Below, piece after piece: positions 7,747-15,943 of a stretch of DNA of 52,861 bases. Position 1 is the stretch's first letter. Every line of letters starts with the position of its first letter. The notes beneath the pieces were generated by a model, which worked only from the letters and a program-made list of their open reading frames with translations, made no database searches and was not told the origin of the DNA. Location of the stretch: positions 1 through 52,861 of the forward strand of contig JAEVEX010000007.1 in NCBI GenBank assembly GCA_016842085.1, read 5' to 3'. Origin of the DNA: Candidatus Thermoflexus tengchongensis. GTDB taxonomy: Bacteria > Chloroflexota > Anaerolineae > Thermoflexales > Thermoflexaceae. The translations under genes were made by a program, and so were the position numbers.

Positions 7747-8931
7747 ATGGGGCCACGGGTTGCGGATTCAGGGGCTTTTCCCCGCACAGCGGATCTCGTG
7801 ATCATCGGCGGAGGGATCGCCGGGGCAGCGGCCGCCTTTTATGCAACCCGTGAGGGCTTCCGGACGGCGGTGGTGGAACGCAAGCCGTGGCTGGGGGCGT
7901 TGACGACCGCCGTGGCCGTGGCCTGCTTCCGCGCCCAGTGGGACGATCCGGACTTCGCGTATCTGATGGTCCCGAGCATCGCCACGTATGAGCGATTCGC
8001 CGAGGAGATCGGTGTGCCGGGCTATGAGATCGGCCTGCGCCAGCAGGGCTGGCTGTTCGCCACGACGGATCCCCGAGGCCTCGAGCGTTTTCAGCAATGG
8101 GTCGAAGGGCAACGACGCCTGGGGATCACCGACACCGAACTCTGGACCGGCGACGAGGCCCGACGGCGCTTCCCATGGCTTTCCCCCGATGTGACCGCTG
8201 CTACATTTCGGGCCCGGGATGGCTGGCTTTCGCCTCATGAGGTGGTCTACGGCTACGCGCGGGCGAGCGGAGCCGCCTTCCTCCTGGAGACCGAGGCCCT
8301 GCGAATTCGCGTGACCGGCGGACGGGTCGCCGGCGTGGAGACCTCACGGGGCTTCCTCGCCGCGCCCCGGGTGGTCATCGCCGCAGGGCCGTTCTCCAGG
8401 CGCCTGGCCGCCACCGCGGGGGTGGACCTCCCGCTGTTCCTGCTCCGGCGCCAGCGGGCCTTCGTCGCCGATCCGGCCATCCCACCGGATGCGCCGATGG
8501 TGGCGGATGACGATACCGGCGTCTACTGGCGCCCTGAGGCCGGGGGCGCTTTCCTGGGATGGGGATTGCCGGAGCCACCAGGCGAGCCTCAGGACCCGGT
8601 CCCGGCGGATCCCCTGTTCCCGGCGCGGGCTCTGGAGGGGGCTGCCCGGCTAACGCCCCTCTTCCGGGAGGTGGCGGCCCGGCTGACCCGGGATCGGGTA
8701 TCTGTCGCTGCGGGTCAATACACATGCACGCCCGACGGAAAACCGCTCATTGGGGGTTGTCCGCCGGTGGATGGATTGTATGTGCTGACCGGAGATAACG
8801 GCTATGGGATTGAGAGCGCGCCTCAGGCTGCGCGACATCTGGTGGACGTGCTGACCGGTCGGCTCCCTGAAGCGGAGAACCGCTTTCGAGTCCATCGACC
8901 CTTTCGCCCGACAGGGAAGAAAGTCCTGTGA
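7747..8931 (+). CDS. FAD-dependent oxidoreductase, DAO/sarcosine-oxidase-beta type
   Basis: A 394-residue flavoprotein. The Rossmann FAD motif is at residues 17-35 (ADLVIIGGGIAGAAAAFYA), followed by the adenine-ribose acidic end (VVERKPWLGALTT). The C-terminal segment CTPDGKPLIGG..GLYVLTGDNGYGIESAPQAARHLVDVLTG is typical of the DAO family, which oxidises secondary amines or amino acids such as glycine derivatives, sarcosine or proline. The substrate cannot be read from sequence. The ribosome site CAGGAGG precedes ATG 7747. The next gene, a PLP dehydratase, begins 39 nt later, so a small amino-acid catabolic operon is plausible. Confidence 0.88.
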   Translation: MGPRVADSGAFPRTADLVIIGGGIAGAAAAFYATREGFRTAVVERKPWLGALTTAVAVACFRAQWDDPDFAYLMVPSIATYERFAEEIGVPGYEIGLRQQGWLFATTDPRGLERFQQWVEGQRRLGITDTELWTGDEARRRFPWLSPDVTAATFRARDGWLSPHEVVYGYARASGAAFLLETEALRIRVTGGRVAGVETSRGFLAAPRVVIAAGPFSRRLAATAGVDLPLFLLRRQRAFVADPAIPPDAPMVADDDTGVYWRPEAGGAFLGWGLPEPPGEPQDPVPADPLFPARALEGAARLTPLFREVAARLTRDRVSVAAGQYTCTPDGKPLIGGCPPVDGLYVLTGDNGYGIESAPQAARHLVDVLTGRLPEAENRFRVHRPFRPTGKKVL

Positions 8932-8970
8932 GACGCAGCGGATCCCTTATCCCTCCTCCTGGAGGCTGCG

Positions 8971-9930
8971 ATGGCCGAGCTCTCGATGCCGACATTCACC
9001 GACGCGTTGCGCGCCCGGCAGGTGGTGGGGCGTTTCCTGCCGCGCACCCCGCTCTATCGCTATCCGACCCTGGATGCGCTGCTGAGGGCACGGGTCTACG
9101 TGAAACACGAGAACTTCCAGCCCATCGGCGCCTTCAAGGTTCGGGGCGGCGTGTATCTCATGTCCCGGCTCTCGCCGGAGGAGCGATCCCGGGGAGTCAT
9201 CACCGCCTCCACCGGCAACCACGGCCAGTCCATCGCCTATGCCGCGGCCCTCTTCCATGTCCGCGCCGTGATCGTGGTGCCCCAGAACGCCAACCCGGTC
9301 AAGGTGGAAGCGATCCGCGCCTACGGCGCGGAGATCCGCGTGCATGGCCGGGATTTCGATGACGCCCGTTCCTACTGCGAACAGGCGGCCGCTGAGGAAG
9401 GCCTCCGCTACATCTCCTCCGGCGATGAGCCGGACCTGATCGCCGGGGTCGCCACCGAGACCCTGGAGATCCTGGAAGAGCAGCCGGAGGTGGAGATGAT
9501 CTTCGTGCCGGTGGGCGGCGGGAGCGGCGCAGCAGGGGCCTGCCTGGTGGCGAAGACGCTGAATCCTCAGATCCGGGTGATTGGGGTGCAGTCCGCTCGC
9601 GCGCCCGCGGCCTATCTCACGTGGCGCCATCGACGCTGGATGGAAGCACCGATGGAGACGCTGGCGGAGGGCCTGGCCACGCGGCGGCCGTTCATGCTGC
9701 CCCAGCGGATCCTGTGGGAGAAGCTGGACGACTTCATCCTGGTGGAGGATGAGGAGCTGGTGGAAGGCGTGCGGATCTATCTGGAAAAAGCGAAGACGCT
9801 GGCGGAGCCCGCCGGGGCCGCCCCTCTGGCCGCCGCCCTCCGGTTGCGGGAACAGATCCGCGGGAAGACCATCGCCCTGATCCTGAGCGGGGGGAACGTC
9901 TCTCCCGAGCAGCTCCGCCGTTTTCTGTAG
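8971..9930 (+). CDS. PLP-dependent threonine/serine dehydratase-like enzyme
   Basis: A 319-residue fold-type II PLP enzyme. The PLP lysine is Lys56 in FQPIGAFKVRGG. The substrate loop ASTGNHGQSIA follows at about 80-90, and the glycine-rich phosphate loop VGGGSGAAG is at about 182-190. It matches catabolic threonine ammonia-lyase/serine racemase proteins, which make 2-oxobutanoate or pyruvate plus ammonia. The C-terminal ACT regulatory domain of biosynthetic IlvA is absent, so a catabolic or racemase role is more likely. GGAGG lies 8 nt upstream of ATG 8971. It probably shares a transcript with the upstream oxidoreductase. Confidence 0.9.
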   Translation: MAELSMPTFTDALRARQVVGRFLPRTPLYRYPTLDALLRARVYVKHENFQPIGAFKVRGGVYLMSRLSPEERSRGVITASTGNHGQSIAYAAALFHVRAVIVVPQNANPVKVEAIRAYGAEIRVHGRDFDDARSYCEQAAAEEGLRYISSGDEPDLIAGVATETLEILEEQPEVEMIFVPVGGGSGAAGACLVAKTLNPQIRVIGVQSARAPAAYLTWRHRRWMEAPMETLAEGLATRRPFMLPQRILWEKLDDFILVEDEELVEGVRIYLEKAKTLAEPAGAAPLAAALRLREQIRGKTIALILSGGNVSPEQLRRFL

Positions 9931-9986
9931 AAGTCACGCGCTTGGCCCATTATGGAGGCTTTTGAGGCCAGGGGGTGGGAGGCTCA

Positions 9987-10769
9987 TCACCCGCCCGCGC
10001 TCGTATAGTGACGGAGCGCATAGCGCCAGAAGGAACGGCTGATCCCGAAGAGGATCGCGGCGATCAGGAGACCGGTCAGAACCCCTTCCGGCCGCAGCCA
10101 GCCCAGGACCGCCTGGGCTGGCACCGTGGTGATGAACGCGATCGGAACAATGAAGGTCAATATGATCCGCACCCAGGTGGGAAAGGCGGTCACGGGGAAA
10201 CGGCCGGCCTCGAAGAAGGTATAGATCAGCTCCATAATATTCCCCACTTCCACAAACCAGAAGGCCAGGGTGATGAGGATCATCAGCAGCGAGTAAAAGA
10301 TCACCAGGCCGGAGACCAGCATCACCCCGAACAGGAGCAGGCGATCCGGCGAAGGCCACCCCAGCCGGCTCAGGGCCCAGGCCACCACCCCCAGGCCCAG
10401 CAGGATATCCGTGAGATGCCAGATCTGCATCCGCTGGAAGGAGACCAGGAACTGGCTGTCCAGAGGGCGCAGCAGGATGAAATCCAGGGTGCCCTGGCGG
10501 ATCGCCTCCGGGATCTCCTCCAGGTTCGGGCGGAAGAGGGCCGCCATCACGCCCTCGAAGGCGATAAAAAGCCCGGCCACGATCAGGGCTTCCTCATAGC
10601 GCCAGCCGCCCAGCCGGGGGCGATGCATAAAGAACACCTGGAGCGCCGCCAGCGTCCAGAGGGAGGAGGCGACCGCCACCAGGGCGTTGGCCAGGAAATC
10701 CGCTCGATATTCCATGGCGGCCATCAGGTTGGCCTTGAAGAACCGAAGCAGAACCCGCACGTAGGTCAT
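9987..10769 (-). CDS. ABC-2 type transporter permease (DUF990-like)
   Basis: A 260-residue integral membrane protein with about six hydrophobic helices. It has the family's conserved first cytoplasmic region (ANLMAAMEYRADFLANALV), a central EAIRQGTLDFILLRPLDSQFLVSF and a C-terminal FWRYALRHYTSAG. These permeases normally form exporters with a second permease and an ATPase. ATG 10769 overlaps the TGA of the upstream gene (ATGA); a GTG at 10781 with GGTGGA nearby is an alternative start. No ABC ATPase gene is in the window on either side, so its partners are elsewhere or lost. Confidence 0.88.
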   Translation of the reverse strand: MTYVRVLLRFFKANLMAAMEYRADFLANALVAVASSLWTLAALQVFFMHRPRLGGWRYEEALIVAGLFIAFEGVMAALFRPNLEEIPEAIRQGTLDFILLRPLDSQFLVSFQRMQIWHLTDILLGLGVVAWALSRLGWPSPDRLLLFGVMLVSGLVIFYSLLMILITLAFWFVEVGNIMELIYTFFEAGRFPVTAFPTWVRIILTFIVPIAFITTVPAQAVLGWLRPEGVLTGLLIAAILFGISRSFWRYALRHYTSAGG

Positions 10770-11236
10770 CCCAGGCGCCACTCCACCCGATAGCCGAATC
10801 CTTTCGTATTATCGATCCACCGCACCCAGCGCGGGGTGACCCGATACAGCCGGGCATGGGCCAGGGCCTGGGGGAGCTCTTCGATGAACGGAAACTTCTC
10901 CCGATATCGGGCCATCACCCGTTCCCGCTCCTCCGGGTCCTCCACGGGGTCCGCGATCCCGGTCAGCTGAAGGCCCTGGATGGTTTTCCAGTCCCATGGC
11001 TCCCCATGGATGGTCACGGCAACTTCCGGTTGGGCAATGAGATGGCGAACGTGCCGGCTTTCCGGGGAGGAGAGGAAATAGAGCCGCAGCCGTTCATCGT
11101 GGACAAAGTAGAGAGAAGCCGCATAAGGACGGCCGCCCTCATCCACAGTGGCCAGGGTCAGGGTCGAGCGACGGCTCAAGAAATGGAGGGCCGCTTCCCA
11201 GGCCTCTCCGGTATGAGGCGGAACGGATTCAGCCAT
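10766..11236 (-). CDS. Pyridoxamine 5'-phosphate oxidase-fold flavin protein
   Basis: A 156-residue split beta-barrel protein: LHFLSRRSTLTLATVDEGGRPYAASLYFVHDERLRLYFLSSPESRHVRHL, then VAVTIHGE and IQGLQLTGIADPVED. This is the general PNPOx/general stress protein 26-like pattern, binding FMN or F420. It lacks the specific signatures of true PdxH, so the substrate is open. ATG 11236 is chosen because longer readings would run into the tRNA-Leu gene. It is translationally coupled to the downstream ABC permease. Confidence 0.82.
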   Translation of the reverse strand: MAESVPPHTGEAWEAALHFLSRRSTLTLATVDEGGRPYAASLYFVHDERLRLYFLSSPESRHVRHLIAQPEVAVTIHGEPWDWKTIQGLQLTGIADPVEDPEERERVMARYREKFPFIEELPQALAHARLYRVTPRWVRWIDNTKGFGYRVEWRLG

Positions 11237-11296
11237 GCAGGACTGCCCTGTGGGTGGAGGAGAGATTTCCATTCGAATCCGGATCCTGCCCGCAGA

Positions 11297-11382
11297 TGGG
11301 CCGGGCGGGAGTCGAACCCGCACGCCCCTTCCGGGGCAGCAGATTTTAAGTCTGCCGCGTCTGCCGTTTCCGCCACCGGCCC
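11297..11382 (-). tRNA. tRNA-Leu (UAA anticodon)
   Basis: On the minus strand the 86-nt cloverleaf has a 7-bp acceptor stem GGGCCGG/CCGGCCC with discriminator A, anticodon loop CTTAAAA with anticodon TAA, a long variable arm (GCCCCGGAAGGGGC) and a T arm with GGTTCGACTCC. The long variable arm is the class II shape expected of leucine tRNA. CCA is not encoded. Confidence 0.97.
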
Positions 11383-11510
11383 GTTTTCCATATTATTTTA
11401 ATCGAACTCGCCGGTCTCTGCCGTGCAGAGGGACAGGTTTGTATCCATATGGCGTGGGGGCGCTAAAGAGGCTCCCCATGCCCCTCCCGAATCCCGAACA
11501 GGAGATCGCC

Positions 11511-12494
11511 ATGGAACTCGGGGAATGGCTTTCGCGAGGACTTCAGCTCACATGGCGGTATAAAACGCTCTGGATCTTCGGTTTCCTGACAGCCCTGGGC
11601 GCGGGAGGATCTCCCCGTCTGCAGGGCCGCCTGAACCTGGGGGCACAGCCTCCCACATCTTTTCCTCCAGGTTTTGAAAGGGCGCTCCAGCGATGGGTGG
11701 AGCAGAACTGGCCGCTCCTCCTTCTGGCCCTCCTGGGCTTTGTGGTTTTCGCTTTACTGATCCAGCTGGTGGCCCTCTGGGGCCAGGGGGCGTTGATCCT
11801 GGGAAGCGGTGAGGCGGCGGGAGGCCGATCGCCAGCGCCGGGCGTTCTGGCCCGGCGGGCGACCGCTCGATTGTTGCGCCTGATTGGAATCATGGTGCTG
11901 CTGGGCGCCCCTGGCTTCCTGATCGCCCTGGTTTTCCTCCTGGCCATCCTCGGCGGCTTCCTGCTGGCCTTCACCCAGCAGACCGAAGCGGTCCGCATCG
12001 CCACCGTGTTCATGGTCGTTCTGGCCATGCTGGCCCTTCTGGGCTGTCTGCTGATCCTCGCCGGGGCCCTGCATCTCTGGTCCCGCCTGGCCCTGCGAGC
12101 GGCGCTGCTGGAGGATCTTCCATGGATCGCCGCGCTCCGTCGGGGCCTTCAAATCGGCCTGCGACGGATCGGCTCGCTGCTCCTGGTCTGGCTGGTGCTG
12201 GACATCGGGGTGCTGGGGGTGACGACCTTTATCCTCTCTTTCCTCGCGGCGATCCCCCTTCTGGCGATCGGGGGAGTGGCCTTCCTGGCGTTCTTCGGAA
12301 GTGGAGGCCCTGCGGATCCCTCCACGATCGTCCGGTTCGTCCTGGTGATCATCCTGACGGCCCTCTGCCTCAGTGTCTTGATCCCGCTTCCACTGGCCCC
12401 GGTCATCACCTTTGTGGAAACGGTATGGACCCTGGCTTATCGCTCGTGGATCGGAGGGCCCGCGCCGGCGGAGGAGATCCCTCAGACCCCATGA
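11511..12494 (+). CDS. Multi-pass membrane protein of unknown function
   Basis: A 327-residue protein beginning MELGEWLSRGLQLTWRYKTLWIFGFLTALG, with about six long hydrophobic segments separated by short loops. The start is set by AGGAG 6 nt before ATG 11511; a possible ATG at 11478 lacks a site. The opening, a short amphipathic helix followed by WRYKTLWIFGF, recurs in DUF7544/glycerophosphodiesterase-membrane-domain-like proteins of Chloroflexota. No catalytic or transport signature is visible. The next gene starts 140 nt downstream on the same strand. Confidence 0.8.
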   Translation: MELGEWLSRGLQLTWRYKTLWIFGFLTALGAGGSPRLQGRLNLGAQPPTSFPPGFERALQRWVEQNWPLLLLALLGFVVFALLIQLVALWGQGALILGSGEAAGGRSPAPGVLARRATARLLRLIGIMVLLGAPGFLIALVFLLAILGGFLLAFTQQTEAVRIATVFMVVLAMLALLGCLLILAGALHLWSRLALRAALLEDLPWIAALRRGLQIGLRRIGSLLLVWLVLDIGVLGVTTFILSFLAAIPLLAIGGVAFLAFFGSGGPADPSTIVRFVLVIILTALCLSVLIPLPLAPVITFVETVWTLAYRSWIGGPAPAEEIPQTP

Positions 12495-12634
12495 ACGCCT
12501 CCCCCCTCACCGATGGTATTCACCGGCGGTGGGGAGCGCTCCCTTCGTGCGACAACCGCCGTTCGCTGAACCGGTTCTCCCATTCATCACCGGACCAGGT
12601 AGCCAGAGTCACCCTGAATCGGGCAGGAGATGCC

Positions 12635-13612
12635 ATGCGCGCGCTGATCACGGGAGGGACAGGCTTTCTGGGCGCCAACCTAGCCGCCTATCTCCGACAG
12701 CAGGGCTGGAGGGTCCGGATCCTCCGCCGCACCACGTCTTCTCTGGAGGCGGTGAAGGACCTGGAGGTGGAGCATGCGATCGGGGATGTGCTGGACCCGG
12801 ACACCCTGCGCCTGGCAATGATCGGGTGCGATGTGGTTTTCCACACCGCGGCGATCTCCGCTTACTGGCGCACCCCGGCGGAACAGATCCTCCGGGTGAA
12901 CGTGGAGGGCACACGGAATGTCCTGGCCGCGGCCCGGGAGGTGGGGATCCATCGGGTCGTCCTGACCAGCTCCCTGGCGGCCCTGGGGGTACCGGAGCCC
13001 GGCACGCTGCTGACCGAGGATCATCCCTACAATCTGCCCCCCGGCCGCTTTCTCTACGGATACAGCAAAGCCATCGCGGAAGCGATCGCCCGGGTTTTCG
13101 TAGAGCAGGGGCTGGAGGTGGTGATCGTGAACCCCTCCGTGATCCTGGGTCCCCGGGATATCCATCGCATCTCGGGGAGCCTGATCCTGGAAATGGCCCG
13201 GAGGCGGGTGCCGGCCCTGCCGCCTGGCGGGGTCAATGTAGTGGCGGTTGAGGATGTGGCCCGAGGGCATGCCCTGGCCCTGGAGCGCGGGCGACCCGGC
13301 GAGCGTTACATCCTCGGGGGGGAGAACCTGACCTATCGGGAGCTCGCTGAGCAGATCGCGGAAGTCGTGGGCGTCCCCGCCCCCCGCCGGGTGATCCCCC
13401 CGCGAGGGGTGAAAGGATTGGCCGCGCTGGCCCGGATCGCAAAGGCCCTGGGCCTTTCCCTGCCGGTGGGGGCGGATCAGCTGTGGCTGAGCGCTCACTT
13501 CATCTGGTGCGATGGCCGCAAAGCGGAGGCGGAGCTGGGCTACCGCCCGGAGATCCCGGTGCGCGAGGCGATCCGGCGCGCGTGGGAATGGTATCAGGGA
13601 TTATGCGCTTAG
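12635..13612 (+). CDS. NAD-dependent epimerase/dehydratase (extended SDR)
   Basis: A 325-residue Rossmann enzyme. The NAD motif GGTGFLGANLAAYL is at residues 7-20, and the catalytic YGYSKA (Tyr and Lys of YxxxK) lies near residue 147. The upstream catalytic Ser is in VLTSSLAALG. It belongs with the nucleoside-diphosphate-sugar epimerase/dihydroflavonol-4-reductase group; some members are hopanoid-associated epimerases. Substrate cannot be decided. The start at 12635 is supported by CAGGAGA about 6 nt upstream. Its stop codon abuts the nested palindrome that follows. Confidence 0.9.
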   Translation: MRALITGGTGFLGANLAAYLRQQGWRVRILRRTTSSLEAVKDLEVEHAIGDVLDPDTLRLAMIGCDVVFHTAAISAYWRTPAEQILRVNVEGTRNVLAAAREVGIHRVVLTSSLAALGVPEPGTLLTEDHPYNLPPGRFLYGYSKAIAEAIARVFVEQGLEVVIVNPSVILGPRDIHRISGSLILEMARRRVPALPPGGVNVVAVEDVARGHALALERGRPGERYILGGENLTYRELAEQIAEVVGVPAPRRVIPPRGVKGLAALARIAKALGLSLPVGADQLWLSAHFIWCDGRKAEAELGYRPEIPVREAIRRAWEWYQGLCA

Positions 13613-13687
13613 TACGACAGCCGCACCTGGCCTTCAAGGCGTAGGGCAACTGCAAGCAGTTGCCCTACGGGAAACGCGGTTGTCGTA
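13613..13687. repeat. 75-bp nested palindrome (MITE- or terminator-like)
   Basis: The outer arms 13613-13624 and 13676-13687 match at 11 of 12 bases (TACGACAGCCGC against GCGGTTGTCGTA). Inside is a perfect 13-bp hairpin (13641-13653, 13656-13668) with a 2-nt loop. It begins one base after the SDR stop codon. The shape suggests a small non-autonomous mobile element that may also end transcription. Confidence 0.8.
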
Positions 13688-13802
13688 TCAGGCGGGCTCT
13701 GACGGAGCGCTGATATTTTGCTCACATTTCGTTTACATAGAGGCGATATATTAAGCCCATGGAAGCAGCCTCGAACGACGCCCCAGGAGGAGGTGAGGAC
13801 AT

Positions 13803-14321
13803 ATGGTGCGCCTGGATCTCGGCCTGGCGATCCTGCGCGTTTTGATCGGGTTGCTCTTCGCGGGCCATGGGGTTCAGAAGCTGTTCGGATGGCTCGGCGG
13901 CCATGGGCTGAACGGAACGGCCGCATGGCTCGAGAGCCTGAACATCCGGCCGGGGCGTCCGTGGGCGCTGTTGCTCGGCCTGGGGGAGTTCGTGGGCGGC
14001 CTGCTCCTCGCCCTGGGCCTGGCCACGCCGTGGGCGACCCTGCCGCTGCTCGCTTCCCAGCTGGTAGCCCTCATCCGGGTCCACGCGCCGAAGGGGCTGT
14101 GGATCGATCGGGGTGGCTTTGAGTATAACCTGGTCCTGATCGCTCTGAGCGCCTTCTTCGGATTCTATGGGGCGGGCGCCTACAGCGCGGATGCCTGGCT
14201 GGGGTGGGTATGGCCGCAGCCCATGACCTTCGGGCTCGTCCTGATCCTGGCGCTGCTCATCGCCCTCGTGGCCCTGGCCGCTCCGGTCTGGGTGCCACGG
14301 CTCTCGCGGCGGGCCGCCTGA
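13803..14321 (+). CDS. DoxX-family membrane protein
   Basis: A 172-residue membrane protein with four or five helices. The family opening is clear: LDLGLAILRVLIGLLFAGHGVQKLFGWLGGHG. It is followed by LESLNIRPGRPWALLLGLGEFVGGLLLALGL and LWIDRGGFEYNLVLIALSAFF. DoxX-like proteins are found with quinone-linked and redox-stress systems; the precise role is not known. AGGAGGTGAGG lies just ahead of ATG 13803. A sharp terminator follows, so it ends its transcription unit. It stands alone, between a palindromic element and the oppositely oriented trkA gene. Confidence 0.9.
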   Translation: MVRLDLGLAILRVLIGLLFAGHGVQKLFGWLGGHGLNGTAAWLESLNIRPGRPWALLLGLGEFVGGLLLALGLATPWATLPLLASQLVALIRVHAPKGLWIDRGGFEYNLVLIALSAFFGFYGAGAYSADAWLGWVWPQPMTFGLVLILALLIALVALAAPVWVPRLSRRAA

Positions 14322-14348
14322 TCCCCATGGCCCTGCCGGATCCGATGG

Positions 14349-14383
14349 CGAAAAGGGCGGCCGCAAAGCGGCCGCCCTTTTCG
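14349..14383. terminator. Bidirectional rho-independent terminator
   Basis: Perfect 16-bp arms (14349-14364, 14368-14383) with an AAA loop. An A run at the left edge and a T run at the right edge make it work in both directions. It separates doxX (plus) from the trkA gene (minus). Confidence 0.93.
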
Positions 14384-14403
14384 TAAGCCGGACAGATCCA
14401 GGC

Positions 14404-15066
14404 TCATGCTCCCAGCAGCAACCGTCGCAGAACCGGCTCGCTCTGGGGGGTCGTGACGGCCAGGATCTCATCCTCCGCCCGGAGGATGGTTTCCCCAGAA
14501 GGGATGAACGTCTGATCCCCCCGCACGACCATCACCACGAGCGCATCCGCAGGGATCCCCAGCTCCCGCAACGCCCGCCCATCGGCCGGGGCACCTGGGG
14601 CGACTTTGCCCTCCACCAGCTGGATCCCACCCCGGCGCAGGGCCAGCAGATGCACCAGGGAACGCAGAGGAAGCGCCCGCTCGATCTGCGCCTGGATGAT
14701 CTCGGTGGTGGAAACCGTCACATCGATCCCCAGCCGGGCGAAGATCTCCGCGTTGCGCGGATTATTGATGCGGGCAATGGTCCGGGGGACGTTGAATTTG
14801 CGCTTGGCCAGCAGGCAGACGACAAGGTTGTCCTCATCGTCCCCGGTGACCGCGATGACGGCATCCGCCCGGTTCATCCCCACCTGGGCGAAGGTGCTGG
14901 AATCGCACCCATCGCCCACCCACACGTGATCCGCCCCCAGCTCGTCGATGAGAAAGGCCGCGCGGCGGGGATTCTTCTCGATCAGCAGGACCTCATAGCC
15001 CTCGGCCAGCAGGGATTTGCTCAGGTAATAGCCGACTTTCCCACCGCCGACGATGATCAGATACAT
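14404..15066 (-). CDS. TrkA/RCK potassium-gating protein with N and C domains
   Basis: A 220-residue cytoplasmic regulator. The TrkA-N Rossmann domain (residues 1-120) starts MYLIIVGGGKVGYYLSKSLLAEGYEVLLIEKN; VWVGDGCD and VIAVTGDDEDNLVVCLLAKRKF are typical. The TrkA-C domain (about 140-215) includes LRELGIPADALVVMVVRGDQTFIPSGETILRAEDEIL. RCK proteins bind NAD(H)/ATP/ADP or c-di-AMP and open or close ion channels and transporters. It lies 3 nt after a smaller RCK gene, so the pair is co-translated, recalling ceoB/ceoC of mycobacteria. No channel gene is adjacent; the APC permease upstream is the likely client. Confidence 0.92.
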   Translation of the reverse strand: MYLIIVGGGKVGYYLSKSLLAEGYEVLLIEKNPRRAAFLIDELGADHVWVGDGCDSSTFAQVGMNRADAVIAVTGDDEDNLVVCLLAKRKFNVPRTIARINNPRNAEIFARLGIDVTVSTTEIIQAQIERALPLRSLVHLLALRRGGIQLVEGKVAPGAPADGRALRELGIPADALVVMVVRGDQTFIPSGETILRAEDEILAVTTPQSEPVLRRLLLGA

Positions 15067-15069
15067 CGA

Positions 15070-15468
15070 TCAGTCCTCCAGACACTTTCGAATGGCCTCG
15101 ACAGCCAGCGCGGTAGGAGAAACGGTTTTCAGCCCCAGCTCCTGGAAGATCTCAGCCCGGAGCGGATCGTTGAGGCGGGTGATCACCCGGGGGACGCCGA
15201 AGATCTCCCGGGCGACCTCCGCGGCCATGATGTTGGTGTTATCGTAGCCTGTGACGGCGATGAAGGCATCCGCCCCTTCAATGCCGGCCCGGCGCAGCAC
15301 TTCGGCATCGATCCCCATTCCCACCACGGTCTCCCCGGGGAAATCCGGCCCCAGCGCGTCCAGGGCCTCCCGCTCGCGATCGATGACTACCACCTCATGC
15401 CCGTCCTGTGCGAACCGCCGGGCGAGATAGGCGCCCAGCCGACCACAACCCAGGATCACGATACGCAT
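15070..15468 (-). CDS. TrkA-N (RCK) domain protein, single domain
   Basis: A 132-residue Rossmann protein: MRIVILGCGRLGAYLARRFAQDGHEVVVIDRE, then VVGMGIDAEVLRRAGIEGADAFIAVTGYDNTNIMAAEVA and VITRLNDPLRAEIFQELGL. It contains only the nucleotide-binding N domain; the ligand-binding C domain found in its neighbour is missing. The two probably form a hetero-oligomer. ATG 15468 is chosen at the strand-1 motif, with GGAGCG upstream. Between it and the NIL gene lie 204 nt with an 8-bp hairpin (15520-15538), so this pair may have its own promoter or be separated by an attenuator. Confidence 0.92.
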   Translation of the reverse strand: MRIVILGCGRLGAYLARRFAQDGHEVVVIDREREALDALGPDFPGETVVGMGIDAEVLRRAGIEGADAFIAVTGYDNTNIMAAEVAREIFGVPRVITRLNDPLRAEIFQELGLKTVSPTALAVEAIRKCLED

Positions 15469-15519
15469 GGGTTCGCTCCGTTTCCTGATCCGATATTTAG
15501 GGTTTCCCCCCGCTCTCCT

Positions 15520-15538
15520 CGTGCGGCGAAGCCGCACG
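15520..15538. other. Hairpin between the NIL-domain and trkA genes
   Basis: 8-bp perfect stem CGTGCGGC-GAA-GCCGCACG with no T run on either side. It could be an attenuator, an mRNA processing site or a boundary between transcription units of the minus-strand cluster. The gap also has complementary G/C runs at about 15610-15660. Confidence 0.45.
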
Positions 15539-15672
15539 GGAAAGGCAGTCGGTTTCTCTCCAGAGCCTTAGGGAAAGGAGTGACGCGCCTCTGGTGCCCT
15601 ACTCCCCCATGTGGGGCCCTGGGGTGTCGAAAGGTATCCCTGCGGCCCCAAAGCCCCTGGGAAAAACGACCA

Positions 15673-15909
15673 TCACGATTCCATGATCTCCACCAGAACG
15701 CCCTGCTTCTGGATCCAGGCGAGGCCCTCCTCGACGCGGTCTGAAGGCCCCTCCAGATCGACCACCAGCCAGGCCTCCGTGGCCTCCACGTGGGCGCGGC
15801 GGATATTGACCATCAATCCAAACCGCTGGATCAGCCGGTAGAGCAGGGGCTCATCGATGAGCGAAGGCGGGTAAATCAATTTCACCCGCCGCTGGATCGT
15901 CTGATCCAT
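15673..15909 (-). CDS. NIL-domain ligand-sensing protein
   Basis: A 78-residue ACT-like domain protein (RRVKLIYPPSLIDEPLLYRLIQRFGLMVNIRRAHVEATEAWLVVDLEGPSDRVEEGLAWIQKQGV). NIL domains sit at the end of MetN-type ABC ATPases, where they bind amino acids, and also occur alone. ATG 15909 is preferred because AGGAGG is 7 nt upstream; an ATG at 15954 would overlap the upstream gene. A free-standing NIL domain next to a permease and RCK genes suggests substrate sensing for the transporter, which is inference. Confidence 0.85.
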   Translation of the reverse strand: MDQTIQRRVKLIYPPSLIDEPLLYRLIQRFGLMVNIRRAHVEATEAWLVVDLEGPSDRVEEGLAWIQKQGVLVEIMES

Positions 15910-15943
15910 TGCCGCCTCCTCTGGTCGGGGCAGGTGGACCTGC

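Noticed and set aside
11235-11510. Longer reading of the membrane protein gene back to 11235
   Set aside because: It would run through the tRNA-Leu gene; the ATG at 11511 has a good AGGAG site.
12411-13251. Overlapping open frames on both strands around the SDR gene
   Set aside because: High-GC frame shadows without family motifs; the SDR frame alone has a complete Rossmann and YxxxK pattern.
15481-15672. Possible CRISPR-like repeats near the trkA gap
   Set aside because: Only one hairpin and irregular G/C runs; no regular repeat-spacer spacing. No CRISPR array is visible anywhere in the window.
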